Below are positions 32,900 through 44,660 of a stretch of DNA of 64,000 nucleotides, one piece after another; position 1 is the stretch's first letter; each line of letters starts with the position of its first letter. The translations under genes and the position numbers were made by a program. The notes below the pieces were generated by a model. That model did not search any database, was not told the DNA's origin, and was given only the letters and a program-made list of their open reading frames with translations. Source of the DNA: Uloborus plumipes (taxonomy: Eukaryota > Arthropoda > Arachnida > Araneae > Uloboridae); the NCBI GenBank assembly GCA_038373865.1, contig JAXGGA010002996.1:46608-110607 (forward strand), read 5' to 3'.

Positions 32900-34110
32900 T
32901 GGCAAATGAACCAACCTGCCCTTATCAATCAAATCTCTATATCTCTCGTAAAGTTGCCTATATGATGGAACTGCTTTTATCAACAGCAGGCATTTTCTGC
33001 TACTACACATATCCTCTGAGGAGAAAAGAGACTTTCAAAGCTGATTTTCCTATCAGAAATAATGGCACAAAATTCCAATTCTGTGGGGTCTTTCTCTTTC
33101 AGCTCATTCAAGAAGTAACTTTTCCCTCTGGGTGTGACTGGAGAGATCACTACAAAAGTTGCACTATCTGGTAAACTGAAGGTTCTTAAATGAATGAGAG
33201 AACAGGGGTAGGGGCGTTTTGCCCTAGTGAAGGTACTGAATATTCTTGTCCCACAGTAGACTCTCCTGTCTTCCAGGCAAAGGCTTATGCCATCCTGATG
33301 TGTTGACTTATTTGCTTGAACTGGGGCTACAGGAGTAAAACGTGTTCACATTTGCCCTGATGGTCAAGCTGCCTTAAATGCATTAAATAAGGTTGTAATG
33401 GCATCCCATTGTTTGAGAATGCTATAACATGATGTGCACTGTTGTAGAGATGAATGAGATCACTCTCTTCTGGGTGCCTGGGCACTTAGTTATGAAAGGT
33501 AATGAAATGGCTGATCATCTTGATAGGAAAGGTTCTGATACTCTGCCGGACCTAAGCTAGCAATTGGGATTTCAAAGAATCTTATTGGGACTACTGCTTT
33601 TGATATCTTCAGAAAAAAAACAGTATCATAACTGGCATAACTTGGATTGCAACATCAGGCAAAGGAACATAAAAAAGGGTTACCTTAGTATTATGTCAAA
33701 AGAACTCTTAACTGACTGACGGTTCTCGACGCCTTATCACGTCTATTTAACATGTAATACTAGAGCTGCCCAACCGCAGGGGGATTTATGTCTAAATAGA
33801 AATGTTAAGAAGGCTATGGGTCTTTTTACTGGTCATTGCACCTTAAAGTGGCACCTTACTAGAATGGGTTTCAGTAATGATCCAGATTGCAGGGTTTGCC
33901 TTGTTCATGAGGAAATTGTTACACACATTTTGGGTAATTGCAGAGTTTTCTGCCTACAGGTAGGAACACCTTGGTTGTCACCTGCTTGATTCTTGGGAGA
34001 TTCATGATATTCCAATTTAGGGTTCGCTGATCTTTGCTTCCACTACAAGTCTGTTTGAAGACTTCTGCTAAGGAATCAGTAAAATAGACCTTTATTCAAG
34101 GTGCATGGCT
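32900..34110 (+). pseudogene. R1-type LINE, RNase H and 3' end remnant
   Basis: Frames on the plus strand give MNERTGVGAFCPSEGTEYSC (start of the RNase H domain, about 33191), ITLFWVPGHLVMKGNEMADH (RNase H C-terminal motif, about 33459-33520), and AMGLFTGHCTLKWHLTRMGF with DPDCRVCLVHEEIVTHILGN-C (about 33812-33945). The last has the CX2C...HX4C knuckle typical of the tail of R1/LOA-group retrotransposon ORF2. Several stops and frameshifts are present. Reverse transcriptase and endonuclease are absent, as expected for a 5'-truncated old insertion. The frame at 32899-33174 lies in or next to it and has no clear domain. Confidence 0.75.
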
Positions 34111-34770
34111 TTGTTAAGCCCCCCCCCTCCTCTCTCTCTCTATGTTTCATTTCATTTCAACTCATTCAATGTATGCTGGAGAGCTGTTCACTTCACATTA
34201 TTTGCATAGCTCAGAACGGTACGTCTATCCTGAAATTTGTATAACTTTCTGGCAACCCCTTCTTGGTGTTGCATTTTCAATGTCACATAATGTGTTTACA
34301 TTAGCATTTGAAGCACTCAACAATATTTTGAATGAGATCAAACAAACTAAAAACAATATTTTTCAAAATGACCAAATCTTTTCAAAGATTTAGAGCATTA
34401 TGAAAGTTTTTTGTGAGCAAAATATTTTTTGCATGAAAAATGTCTTACAACAGAAAAGAAAAAAAAAAGAAATTATGTCTGTCAATTTTTCTTTCAATAA
34501 GTTTTATCACATGTGTTGTTCAGAAGCCAATTAAGTTGAAAGAGGGAAACATAAATTTGAAAAAAGTAATGTTTTTTAACTGTATCACATAGTCAGAAGC
34601 TGCAAAAAAAGGTAAGAAAATAAACCTAAAACCTTTTATGACTAACATCATTTACTCCTTTAAAATTAAAAAAAAACTTTCAAAAAAATGAACAAACTTC
34701 TGAGCAACTCACATTTGAATAATTTGCTTGATTCACTTTAATAATAACATTGTTAACTAAATTAAATATT
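34111..34770. other. Non-coding spacer
   Basis: Begins with a C-run and CT repeats (34117-34141). An 83-codon frame at 34142-34393 has no recognisable domain. Nothing else seen. Confidence 0.5.
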
Positions 34771-34775
34771 ATAGG

Positions 34776-35112
34776 TTAGAGTAGTGTTCCCCAATGTGCA
34801 GCCATTCCCAACCTGGGAAGACTCATATTTTCAGAGTAAAATTTAAGAATGAGTAACAGTTTTCGCTTTTTTTTTTTCTTTTAATATAACTTTTTTTTAT
34901 TACTTTTATTTCTTACAGGATGTTTCAAATCTGGTTTAAACCCAGAAAATGGTCATGAAGGTTATGAAAATAGCCCTAAAAGAACCTAATTTATGGTTTG
35001 AGTAACATAAATTTTACTCAAACCATGTAACCAAAGTAACCTCATCACCATAGGGTGGTATCCACATTTTAGATGCAGGATGTAGCCCAAAAAAGGTTGA
35101 GATGCACTTTAG
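34776..35112. mobile_element. Decayed hAT MITE
   Basis: Left AGTAGTGTTCCCCAATGTGC and right AAAAAAGGTTGAGATGCACT look like decayed ends of the CAGTGGTTCTCAACCTTTTT type common in hAT elements. No 8-bp duplication is visible and no coding is present. Confidence 0.4.
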
Positions 35113-35733
35113 TGCTAGCATAAATTTCAAACATAATTTATCAGATAAAGCAGAAGTAAACAATTAGCTTTTTTTTATTTTTTTTTAAATTAGCTTTTTA
35201 AGTAACTTTGCTTTTTTATTCAAATAACAAATATAAAGCTTTAATTTTATTAACAATAGATATACTCATGTATAACTTTAACAATACTGTATTAGCAAAG
35301 CTGCATCAAACAATACAATATACAAGAAATGTTCTTTAAAAAAATCATGCATATAATACAGACATTAAATGCAGTACATATCTATGTATTGCATTTAATC
35401 TACAATGTAAGTTCATCAGTCCGACAGACTGGTTTCACATCAAACACCAAGTGAAAAGTTATAAAACAAACCCCTAGAAAAAAAATGTTCTAGCTGATTT
35501 TTCAAAATATATAGATTAGAATTCCCCCCCCCCCCCTCCTTCAATGTCCCTTCTTGATTTTTTTTTTTTTTTTTTTTTTTGCTGCACATTCTTAGGCGAA
35601 AATTTTTCTATTCAGATATATATATATATTTTTTAACAGAGATTGCATTCAAATTCATATAATTTCTACATATTCTGCTTAGGATTAGCTTATGATCAAA
35701 CTTTTACATCTTGAAAATATATTTTTTCAATCC
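35113..35733. other. Presumed 3' flank/UTR of the LicD-like gene
   Basis: Immediately after the minus-strand stop. AATAAA occurs on the minus strand only well away (inverse at about 35175 and 35215-35250), so a polyadenylation site there is possible but weak. There are C-runs, a T-run (35560-35581), (TA)n at 35617-35630, and a short palindrome at 35365-35398 (ATTAAATGCA / TGCATTTAAT). Confidence 0.4.
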
Positions 35734-36417
35734 TTACAACTTGTCATCTCTACAGTTTGGAGGGGTTATCTCTTGCCACCATGATGAAGGAAATAAGTAC
35801 TTTTGAATTTCAATTCCATCTCTAGGGGAAGGCACAGAATATCGTCCAAATTTCACCACAGGTAAAGGTTTCTCTACTAAATCTGGAGGAAAGCAATGCA
35901 GTTTTTCACAAGAAGTTGGGGGAAGCATTCTGTGTATCCACCCACTTCTTCTCATTTGACCAGTTACAGGATCTTTTACAAAAATTGTCAGAGTTCCAGA
36001 TGGAAAAATTTCTCCATATGGCACCATTGTGTAAAAACCTCCAGCAGGATTATACGAAACAGAAATTTTATATTTCTCAAATACACTGTACAAAGTATCA
36101 TGAAGTGGTAAAATTTCACTGTTTAATGTGCACAGCTCAATAGAATCCTGCCATGGTAGAGGTCCTTTATATTTAAGCACACCCCATAAGCTATTATAAC
36201 ATAAGAAATAAGAAATATTCAAGGAATTTAAAGGCTTTTGTATCAAATGCAAAAAATCTTCAACTTTAACCAGAGCTTCAGGTGACAGGAGGCATTCAGT
36301 ACTAATTTCTTTTCTTCTCCAAAATAACTGTGCAATGATAATAAGAAACACTAATATGCAGATGAATAAAAATCGTTTCAACTGAAACCTGATAATTTTC
36401 ATGCTTCGTATAGGATG
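35734..36417 (-). CDS. LicD/fukutin-like type II membrane protein, terminal exon
   Basis: The exon encodes 222 residues from the ATG at 36402 to a stop at 35734. A basic stretch (KIIRFQLKRF) precedes one hydrophobic segment (about residues 11-28), then RRK, giving a signal anchor with the bulk in the Golgi/ER lumen. Residues 65-91 read YFLCYNSLWGVLKYKGPLPW then QDSIELC. This aligns with the LicD-family core (cyGTLLGxxRhkGxIPWDDDxD), which handles nucleotide-activated phospho-sugar or choline groups and in animals includes fukutin and FKRP. The acidic cluster is changed: PWQDSIE retains D86 and E89 only. The C-terminal half (GGFYTMVPYG, SGWIHRMLPP, PSPRDGIEIQKYLFPSSWW) also fits the family. 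Directly upstream, TTTTGTAG is followed by GTTCATCCTATACGAAGC in frame with the ATG, so an intron precedes it. Function as an active transferase is uncertain. Confidence 0.8.
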   Translation of the reverse strand, partial: HPIRSMKIIRFQLKRFLFICILVFLIIIAQLFWRRKEISTECLLSPEALVKVEDFLHLIQKPLNSLNISYFLCYNSLWGVLKYKGPLPWQDSIELCTLNSEILPLHDTLYSVFEKYKISVSYNPAGGFYTMVPYGEIFPSGTLTIFVKDPVTGQMRRSGWIHRMLPPTSCEKLHCFPPDLVEKPLPVVKFGRYSVPSPRDGIEIQKYLFPSSWWQEITPPNCRDDKL

Positions 36418-36925
36418 AACCTACAAAACATTTTTTTAGAAACAAATAATGTCATTTAACTATTAATCACTACACAAAAATATTAATTAAAATATGAAAA
36501 ACATTTGTAGATACAAAACACTCAAAACAATCAGAAGTTTAAATTCTAGAGAAAAAATGTAATTTTTTTTTTAAATGACAGAAACGAAGAGTTAAAAAAT
36601 CTTCAAACGAAATACTGACAACTTTATATAATAATTCAATAAGTAATAAACAGTCCTTCCAATGTAAAATAGTACTAAATCTCCTTCTTTTTGGAAGGCA
36701 TCATTCAACATATTTTTGATTTATCCAAAATATATGCATTACGATAACTGCCACAATTGTTTTCATTGAGTTATGTACTTAATTAAAAGGGAATTAAAAA
36801 TAATTATTCATTTCAAAATCAATTTACCAACATTTTAGGAACAGGTTTGAGGTACAAGTGATGTATTCATGGCACAGCCTCACAAAATGGAGAGAGAGGG
36901 AGTTTTTCAATTCTCCCTGCTTAAA
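36418..36925. other. Intronic sequence, nothing recognised
   Basis: AT-rich, lies upstream (minus strand) of the acceptor at 36418. No exon or repeat identified. Confidence 0.5.
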
Positions 36926-36927
36926 AT

Positions 36928-37400
36928 AGGTACAGCTCGACTGATGGCAAATTTTGGCTGATGTGCCGATGCTGTTTGCTGCTCGATGGTTAAAAGATGG
37001 CCGATGTTTTCTCCAAGTTAGCATCTGCCATAGATGCCAGTGAAAAAACTTAATAAATGGCTGCTGAAATGTACGCTTTAAACATTTTTTAGGAACAAAA
37101 CAGTTGTAGAAATCTATGCAAGCTATGGATTGAATAAAACTGACTGGATATATAAATATGAGAGTTTAATAGTCAACATACAATAGTCAACATATTTGTA
37201 AGTCAACATACTTACAATTCTAATTTCTTACTGAAAATATCATAGAAAATCACAGAAAAGTGGAGAAAAACGTGTAGGCAGGAGGTAGATCTGCATTAGC
37301 GTCGCATTGTCAGCTAAACTTTATTGGGGGGAGGGGGGTAACCACCATTTTAACACTACCATTTTCAAATTTATTTCAAAAATCTATCTACTGTATATAA
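36928..37400. mobile_element. hAT-A family, partial copy C
   Basis: CAGCTCGACTGATGGCAAAT followed by GCCGATG words (36928-37040) matches the left end of the element at 41940. Sequence at 37230-37345 (GTGGAGAAAAACGTGTAGGC, then a G-run) matches 45360-45430. The interior between these is deleted and no right terminus is present. Confidence 0.65.
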
Positions 37401-37489
37401 ATAGATTAACATTAACATTTAATACATAACTAGTCATCAAAATAAGGCATCTAGATTGGATACATTTCAGAATTAGATAGGCACCAAAA

Positions 37490-38880
37490 GTTTCAAGACT
37501 CGAAAACGCAATTTTAGCCTGCTTTTGGTGTCGTCAGAGAAAGGATGGATGTGGGAGATCTGTGGATCTACTCCAGAAATTTCTCCAAAATTAAAGTCTT
37601 AAAAAGGCATTTTTAGAAAATCTTTGGTGTGTTTAGAGAAAGAGGTTCAGGATAAGGATTCTTCAGTAATTGTTTTTAAAATGACATAAAAGCTTGCTGT
37701 TTTCGGCAATTTTGGTTAACGTTAGTGGGAGAGGAAGGAAAATTTTTCAAAATTGATATTCATTTAAGCTTATCATTGGTGACACTTTAGAACATATGTT
37801 TTAATTTTCGACGGGGTCAATTTGATTAAATTTACGCAGTTCTCCTGCCCTTTTGTTTTTGCAATTTGAAGTTATTCGAGAGGGAAGCTCCATGGTGCCA
37901 GATCTTATTGATTTCTTTTTGAGAAGGGCAATAACTTGAAACGGCCATCCTATTCATCTTCCTTCAAGTTTTTTAATAAGTTTTGCTTTTTTTTTTTTAA
38001 GGCATGAGAAAATTTACATAAAACATAAAATAGGTTTAACTCTCAGAAAATCTTATGTCCGATTAATTGCTTTGAAGGAGAGAGACATGTTAGTAGTTGC
38101 TGACTCTAGAAGTTACAAGTCTTAAAAACGCAATTTTAAGATGTTTTTGGTTATGTCTGAGGAGGAACAGAGCTAGGGGTATTGATGGAAATCCAATGGA
38201 AACTTTTTGAAATGGAAGTTTTAAAAAGCTTTTTAGTCAATCTTTCATGGTATTAGGATGGGAGGAGCTTTACCTGAGTAAAATTTTCTAAATTGAAGTA
38301 AACAATTGCAATCTTCAGTAAAGATAGGGGAAATTGAGAAGATTGGGGTTTTTTTCGGAACACTTTTCAAGACTGAAGTTGACTTTAGGTTATCTTTGCA
38401 GATATTGGAGGATCAAGTAATAAATAAATATAGTTGAATTCGTAAAAAGTAAGAAAACTTTTCATGTATAATTGATTGCTTTAAAGAAAGTACGACGTAC
38501 CAAAAATTATAATTCCTAAAGATGCATATTTATCTTCAATGACATGAGAAAAAAGACTGAGCTGGGAGGATCGGGGGTCTCCAACAGAATTTTGTTCGAA
38601 ATTGAAGTATGAAAACAGCTTCAATCAATCTTTGGTGGTTTTAAGAGAAGAGAGTTGAGAGTGTTCAAGGTCCTTCGAAGGAGAAAGTTTTAAAATTGGA
38701 GGCCTTTTACGTACTTTTGATAATTTTAGTTTACAAGAAAGTAATGTTCTTTTTTCTGACATTCTTTCAAAATTGAAGCTTGCTTTAAGCTTTTTTTTTT
38801 TTTTTGTGACCTTGCTTAGAACGGCTTGCTGGTCTTCTCGTAAATTTTCCGAAACTGAAGTTTCAAACATGTAATTAAGG
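37490..38880. repeat. Degenerate ~110-bp tandem repeat, block 3
   Basis: About ten diverged units with words such as CTTAAAAACGCAATTTTAAG, TCTTTGGTGTGTTTAGAGAA and AAAATTGAAGT. Same unit as blocks at 23430, 25420 and 61640. Frame 38625-38870 is a chance frame in it. Confidence 0.65.
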
Positions 38881-38961
38881 GCCTTTTTTTTTTTTTTTTT
38901 TTTTTTAACAGAAAGGGAGAGGTTTGGATGGTTATTTGTGAAAGAGAAATATTAAAATAAA

Positions 38962-39072
38962 AATTCTGAAAAACTGATGTCTAAATGTAACACATAGAGG
39001 CATAAAACTTTAAATAAATATTCCTCATTTTGAGCTCAGCTGCAGATACCACTTTGAGATCAGCATGCCAGG
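38962..39072. mobile_element. 250-bp MITE, truncated copy 3
   Basis: The stretch GGCATAAAACTTTAAATAAA through TGAGCTCAGCTGCAGATACC to AGCATGCC matches the right-hand part of the MITE at 27836-28087 with many differences. The left half is missing. Confidence 0.65.
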
Positions 39073-40174
39073 AAAGATAATTTTATTAGTGTTAAAAAAT
39101 GGTTTAATTTTGTAAAAATATTAATAAACTACAGCAAGATCACCATCAAGCCACCCCAGTTCTTCTCATCATGGCGACCTTAAATTTATTGGTTTATTTT
39201 TTAAAAATTAATTTACTGAGGATATTTATTTATTTTTCCTTGTGGTGGTTTGCTTTGTAGTTGAAACTGTGTGGGGAATTTACTTTTGTTTTGCTGTAAA
39301 ATGAGCCTTGAATTATTTGGAATGCCAGAAAATTAGAATTTCCCGGCATGTTGATCAACCTCGTTTTCCGGCATGCTGGCTAACGTGGGGTAATACTGTA
39401 GCTTGTAGCGGAGTTCATTCTGCACATGACCACATCGTAACGTTTGCTGCAATAGAGTTATTTTCCAGAATCTTTACCTGTTAACCGGAAATACAGTTTA
39501 AGACCAGGTTTATAGTATTTATAAAGTATTCATTTTAAGTTAAATAAAAAGGCTGAATAATGTTTGCCTGTGTAGAACGTCGAGAAAGAACTTTGAGTAC
39601 TATTATTATGGTGGCCCTTTTTCAGAAAAAAAATCTGATTTGTTTCAGCGCACTAGTTGTAAAAAAAATGTTTTAAAAATAATTAAAATGGAACAAGTTT
39701 GGAAGAATTTTCATTTACATATCCTAAAAGGTTTATTCTTGTTACTGCAACTTTTGTAAATGGTATGTTTGACAATAACGATTTTCAAAAGCTACTTGTT
39801 AATCCATTTTATTATTTTTATTTTTAATAAATCAAAGCTTTATAATATATTACATACATCGTTATTCAAAAATAAATAGTTTTAAAAATCAATAGTAAGT
39901 CAATTACCCTGAACTTCTGCTAGCTTCATGCAACAACTGCTTTTTCAAGAGTGATCTGGTACTTTGTTTTACTATAAACACTAATTTTCATTTAGAAGCT
40001 TTGAAGTAAGGTGGAAAGATGAGAAAACTTATTTTAAAATTTAGTTTTCTTTAGAATTTTTATGTTTGCAAAGGGGTTGTTTAAAACTTCATAGCTTTGT
40101 GTACTTCTGAACAGTTGTGTGGTTTATAGAGAATTGCGTTACGTAGGTTGGCGTTATAAAGGTATTCCACAGTA
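39073..40174. other. Non-coding spacer
   Basis: At 39340-39400 there is CCCGGCATGTTGATCAACCT and CCGGCATGCTGGCTAACGTG, a short repeat of unknown type. No gene recognised. Confidence 0.45.
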
Positions 40175-40192
40175 GTTAGATTTAGGGATGGA

Positions 40193-40300
40193 CCGGATAC
40201 TGATTTTGCCGGATACCGGATATCCTGTGGCTCATCACAAGCCGGATACCGAATACCCGGAATTGTGCCGCAGGATATCCTGCGGATATCTGGCATTACA
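40193..40300. promoter_or_regulatory. Left subterminal CCGGATA cluster
   Basis: Repeated CCGGATA and GGATATCC words in both orientations, mirrored at 50155-50345. In hAT elements such subterminal repeats bind transposase; here that is inferred. Confidence 0.6.
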
Positions 40301-40958
40301 ATTACATTGCATGTTCGCTTATTTTTATGTAATGCAGCTTTAAAACAATAAATCAAAGTTGTTTCTCGCATCATTTCTTTAAGAACATGTTAAATACATT
40401 CAAATTAATTTTTAAAGCTTCTATTTTATTGTACAGGAGTAGCGCTAAATATGAAATGAAACGTTAGCATATATTGATTTCTTTCTAAATTATGTATTTT
40501 TATCAAAAGAGACAAAACTTTAAAAGATAGAATTAAATGTTTCTGTATGTACTCAAAGTTTAAACTTTTAATTATTCTTAGTTCAAATTTTATAGTTTTT
40601 CTGTTTCAATATCATTTCAATAAGTTTCTACGTAAATGATACAGTTATTAAATATTTCACCAATATTATATACACGATAACTGATTTACAAAAAAAAAAA
40701 GAAAGAAGAAAGAAAGAAAAAAAAACTAAGCTCAGATAAAAGTTTTTTTTTTTTCAAACTAATACATATTTTATTAGAACTTTATGAATTTAAACTTCAT
40801 TACAAAGTAACACATTTTCTTATTTCTAATTTTGCAATAATAAAAAACAAAATTTTGCTTTGAAAAATTTTTTTAAAGAATAATGCGCATGTAATTTTTC
40901 TAACATACAAGTTAAAGAAGAAAATATTAAAACAGGACCAATGTGTTAAATAATAATA

Positions 40959-41134
40959 CAGTCGACGCTCGATATAACGACCATCTCCGTCCTACAGAAA
41001 ATGGTCTTTATAACGAGTGGTCGTTATAAGAGGTAGAACATAGAGTATATTGGGATACAGTTGGGGGTTTTCTCACCGGTCGTTATATTAGGATGGTCTT
41101 TATAACGTGTGGTCGTTATAACGAGCGTCGACTG
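40959..41134. mobile_element. pogo/Tigger-like MITE, 176 bp
   Basis: Left CAGTCGACGCTCGATATAAC, right the inverse of CAGTCGACGCTCGTTATAAC, TA on both sides. GGTCGTTATA and TGGTCTTTATAACG recur inside in both orientations. The terminal form CAGT...CTCG-TATAACG is typical of pogo-type elements. No coding. Confidence 0.85.
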
Positions 41135-42210
41135 TAATAATAATAAACTTATACTCAAGTAATCAATTAAAAATTTTATATAACTCAAAAAAAAAAAAAA
41201 AGGTACATATTTTCTGAAGATTCAAGTCAGCAGCTTAAATATATTTTTAAGCGTTATGCTAAAGTTGTTCACTTTTTAAAAAACAAATGAGTAAACTTAT
41301 ACTTAAATAATCAACTTGAAATTTTACTTTAGATCCAAAAAATTAAAATGCACATTCTTAAAAGTAGCAAATTATCATTTTAAATACATTAAGAGTCATG
41401 CTAAACATTCACTTTTTTAAAAACAAATTAATAAACTAATTCTTAAACAATCACCTCTAAATTAAACTTCATTTTGAAAAAATAAAGATACATTCTTAGA
41501 TGCAAATGTTTAATGTTATATTTATGGGTTATTCCAGCTAAAATGGTACAAATCATGTCTGAAATTGTGGAGTTAAGTTTATCAAATGAAGTAATTTTCG
41601 CCAACTAATCGTTGCTTTAAAAATTATTCTCTGTTTATTTGTGCATAATAAAGTGTAAATGGCTTGTATATGAGTCATTCATTAAGGGTTTTGAATAGTT
41701 TGACCACTTTGTAACAGAGGAGACAAATGAGGTTTAAAAAATATATTTCTAATTGTAAAGAAAAGTTAATAACAGAACAAGTATAAAATGAACTGAACAT
41801 CCTAAAACTAATTCTGTCTGCAATTTCAAGAAAAAATATTTTTTGCACCATTAATGCGATTGCAACTGAGTGGACATCCCACAGTGCAAATTAACTATCA
41901 TCAGCAAAGAATTTTAGGCTTATCTTAGTTGCTGACTATTAAGGCTCGACCGATGGCATTTTTTGGCCGATGGGCCGATGCCGATTGTTGGCCGATTGTT
42001 CAAAGTTGGCCGATGGCCGATTTTTTCCCTCTTCCATCGGCCGATGGCCGATGCCAATGGCCGATGGTAAAAAAAATCAAATGCTTAGAAAAATAAATGT
42101 TTTATAAGAGATTTGATGTGTCATATATTTATTTCATTCTACTTCTTTTTCAGTCATTCAGATTTTAGGCCTAAATTTCTATTTTACTACCACTCGACAA
42201 AAATTTTATA

Positions 42211-42234
42211 TGAGAGAGAGAGAGAGAGAGAGAG
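42211..42234. repeat. (GA)n microsatellite
   Basis: Twelve GA units inside hAT-A copy A. The equivalent place in copy B (60612-60624, inverse) holds a shorter CT tract. Confidence 0.9.
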
Positions 42235-43263
42235 AAGTAGTAAGTTGCGAACTCATTCGTACCATTTGTACTGGGTGTAGTCATGCAGATACTTTCTTAA
42301 CTGCAATCCGGTGTTTCAAATGTGCTTTTTACTTTTTCATTTTCTTTTTTGACTAATCAATTTTAATTTCAATGCAGACTAATATCATAAATTGGTGACA
42401 ACTGAGTGATACAATCGCAAAGTGTTTTATAACTAACAAAGAAAGATACAACAAAGATGCAGAAAAATAAGATCCTGAATTCGGTATCGACTGGGCGGTA
42501 TTTTACAAAATTCCTATTAAAATTGTCGATATTTGTAACATGAATATCTGTAAAGCAATTCCGAATCGGTTCGCAATATACTCTTTTATTCATGAATTAA
42601 GTTCAATGTACATGTACGAAAACGTTTGAGATAAAAATTTGAAACGGATACTGTGTTTAGCAATATAGGCAACTGCTTTATTGTTTAAAATAAACATAAA
42701 AAAAAGACTTCAGCAACAATATGTGGATTTAGATACACCAAACTTGGTAAAAAAAACTTCCCATTATGTTGTTTAATCATTAAAAAAAAAAAAAAAAACA
42801 GTGAAAGAGTCAACAAATTACACTGTGTGAGTAGAAAAGTTCTTTAAGATATTTTTAAACTATTAAGTTAAACAAAACAAAAAGTTCTGTCAAAAACTAA
42901 ACGAACCTACTTTTCCGTACATCGACATTGGTATTCTAGCATCTGATCTATATTCTTTTAATTATCTGAGACGGCAAATTATGCCAAGCGTACCTTTTTA
43001 GCACATAAAGCTGATTTCTAAAAACTTAATGTGCAGATCTCATCTGATGAAATAGGAAAAATGTGGAAAAATGAAATAATTGTTATGAAAAACAGAATTA
43101 AAAATAGGAAGCAAATCAAAACACATTTTATCAAAATAAATAAATAAATAAATAAAAAATTCCTCCCGTTCCTAAAAAAATGTCTCAAATTTCATATTTT
43201 ATCCGTTACCAATAATTAAAAACAAATAATTGATTAAATAAATAATAAAATGTTCTCTTAAAA

Positions 43264-43442
43264 CAGGAACGTCATTTCGAATTTTTCCAGGGGGAGGGGG
43301 CAAAAGGTGTTTACACAATGTAAATTTGCTAAAAAAATGGCAAAAACCACGCCTACTTACATGTAAATAAATTGATTTCCCAAAGTCAGGGGGGGGGCAA
43401 TTGACTCCCCCCCCCCCCCCGAACCCCGAAATGACAGGCCTG
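43264..43442. mobile_element. 179-bp hAT MITE
   Basis: Left CAGGAACGTCATTTCGAATT, right the inverse of CAGGCCTGTCATTTCGGGGT; long G and C runs lie near both ends. The duplication CTCTTAAA is at 43255-43262 (one extra A before the element) and 43443-43450. Same family as the decayed ends at 6945, 21590 and 24490. Confidence 0.85.
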
Positions 43443-43559
43443 CTCTTAAATGAGTAATTTTTGTTAGACAAACAATCGTCTGCCAAAAAAAGAAAAAAAT
43501 GATTATAATAAACAAAACAAATGAATGAACAAAGAAAAAAATTGTCTGCACGGTTATTT

Positions 43560-43945
43560 CTTTTAAGAGTAGGAATCACTCATTTTTTCCCAGCCTGCAT
43601 TTCTGCAATGTTTGCTAAGTCAAAGTTAGAGTCGAGGAATCAGAGTTGGGTTTGAAAAGTCGCAGTCATCAGTCGCAGTCGACAGGTAGAGTCAGAGTCA
43701 AAGGCACAGAAATTCTAATAGTAGGACTCAGTCTTTTTTTCCGAGCCTTTATTTCTACCATAGGGGCGGAGTTGGAGTAGAAGATTCGGTGTCGGAGTCG
43801 ATTAAAAAAAAATAGATTCGTCAGTGAAAGTCAAAAGCTCTAAAATTATAATGGTAGGAGTGGGTCATTTTTTTCTGAGCCTGCATTTCTGCCATGTTTG
43901 TGGAGTCGGAGTCAGAGTCAAGGAGTCGGAAGCAGAGTCTTCATT
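43560..43945. repeat. Tandem array, three ~145-bp units with GAGTCG words
   Basis: Units start at about 43580, 43734 and 43867 with GAGCCTGCATTTCTGCCATG-like sequence and continue into GAGTCGGAGTCAGAGTC hexamer-like repeats. Spacing is about 154 and 133. Confidence 0.7.
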
Positions 43946-44082
43946 GCAGCTCTTTCAAGAAAGTACTTTACATACATTATTTATCAAAACCATATTCTAA
44001 CAAAGTTAGTTAGAAAGAAATCCGCCTTTAAGTTCAGGATCTACATTAGACTTAAATTTCCCTGTAGGCGCAATGTTAAGTC

Positions 44083-44660
44083 TTTTTCTGAACGGTTCAA
44101 TATTGGACGAAAAATGGTTCAAATCAAAAAGCGAAATATGGGAATGAGGTGTATTCGGCGAGATCTTTCGGATATAAAAAAGTTTTGTTCAATTAAGACT
44201 TCACTTAAATGTTATTAGGTGGGGAAAGGTTGTTTGAACGGTTCAATGTTGAACAAAAAATTGTTCAAATTGAACATTTAAATACGGTAATGAAGTAATA
44301 CTTGCCGAGATCTTTCGAACAAAAAAAAAGTTTGTTTAAATCGGACTGTTCACTCAAAAGTTATTAGGAGTGACAGCTTGTTTGAACGGTTCAATGTTGA
44401 ATGAAAAATGTTTAAATTGGAAATTTAAACACGGGAATGAATTATCCTTGATAAGTTCTTTCGAACAAAAAAAAGTTTGTTCAAATCTGACTGTTCACTC
44501 AAAAGGGATAGGTTGTTTGAACGGTTCAAAGTTGAACCAAAAATTGTTCAAATCGAAAAATTATTTATGGGAATGAGCTGTACTCGCCGAAATCTTTCCG
44601 ACAAAAAAAAAAAATTTGTTCAAATCGGAATGTTCATTCAAAAGTTATTGGGGGGGGGGG
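44083..44660. repeat. Tandem array, four ~146-bp units
   Basis: GAACGGTTCAA recurs at 44090, 44236, 44384 and 44519 (spacing 146, 148, 135). Each unit also has ATCTTTCGAACAAAAAAAA-like and TTCACTCAAAAGTTATT words. It ends in a G-run and GACAGACAGACCGACACACA. The open frames at 43898-44719 are by-products of this array. Confidence 0.9.

Noticed and set aside
35896..36143. Two plus-strand open frames opposite the LicD-like exon
   Set aside because: They are antisense shadows of the minus-strand coding exon and have no domain of their own.
40081..40374. 97-codon minus frame with repeated RYPA words
   Set aside because: It spans the hAT terminus and its CCGGATA cluster, so the peptide repeats come from the subterminal DNA words.
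43199..43579. 126-codon minus frame
   Set aside because: It runs straight through the 179-bp hAT MITE and its G/C runs; the product is low complexity and an artefact of the repeat.
44083..44660. CRISPR-like regular repeats
   Set aside because: Units are about 146 bp with no repeat/spacer structure, in eukaryotic transposon DNA.
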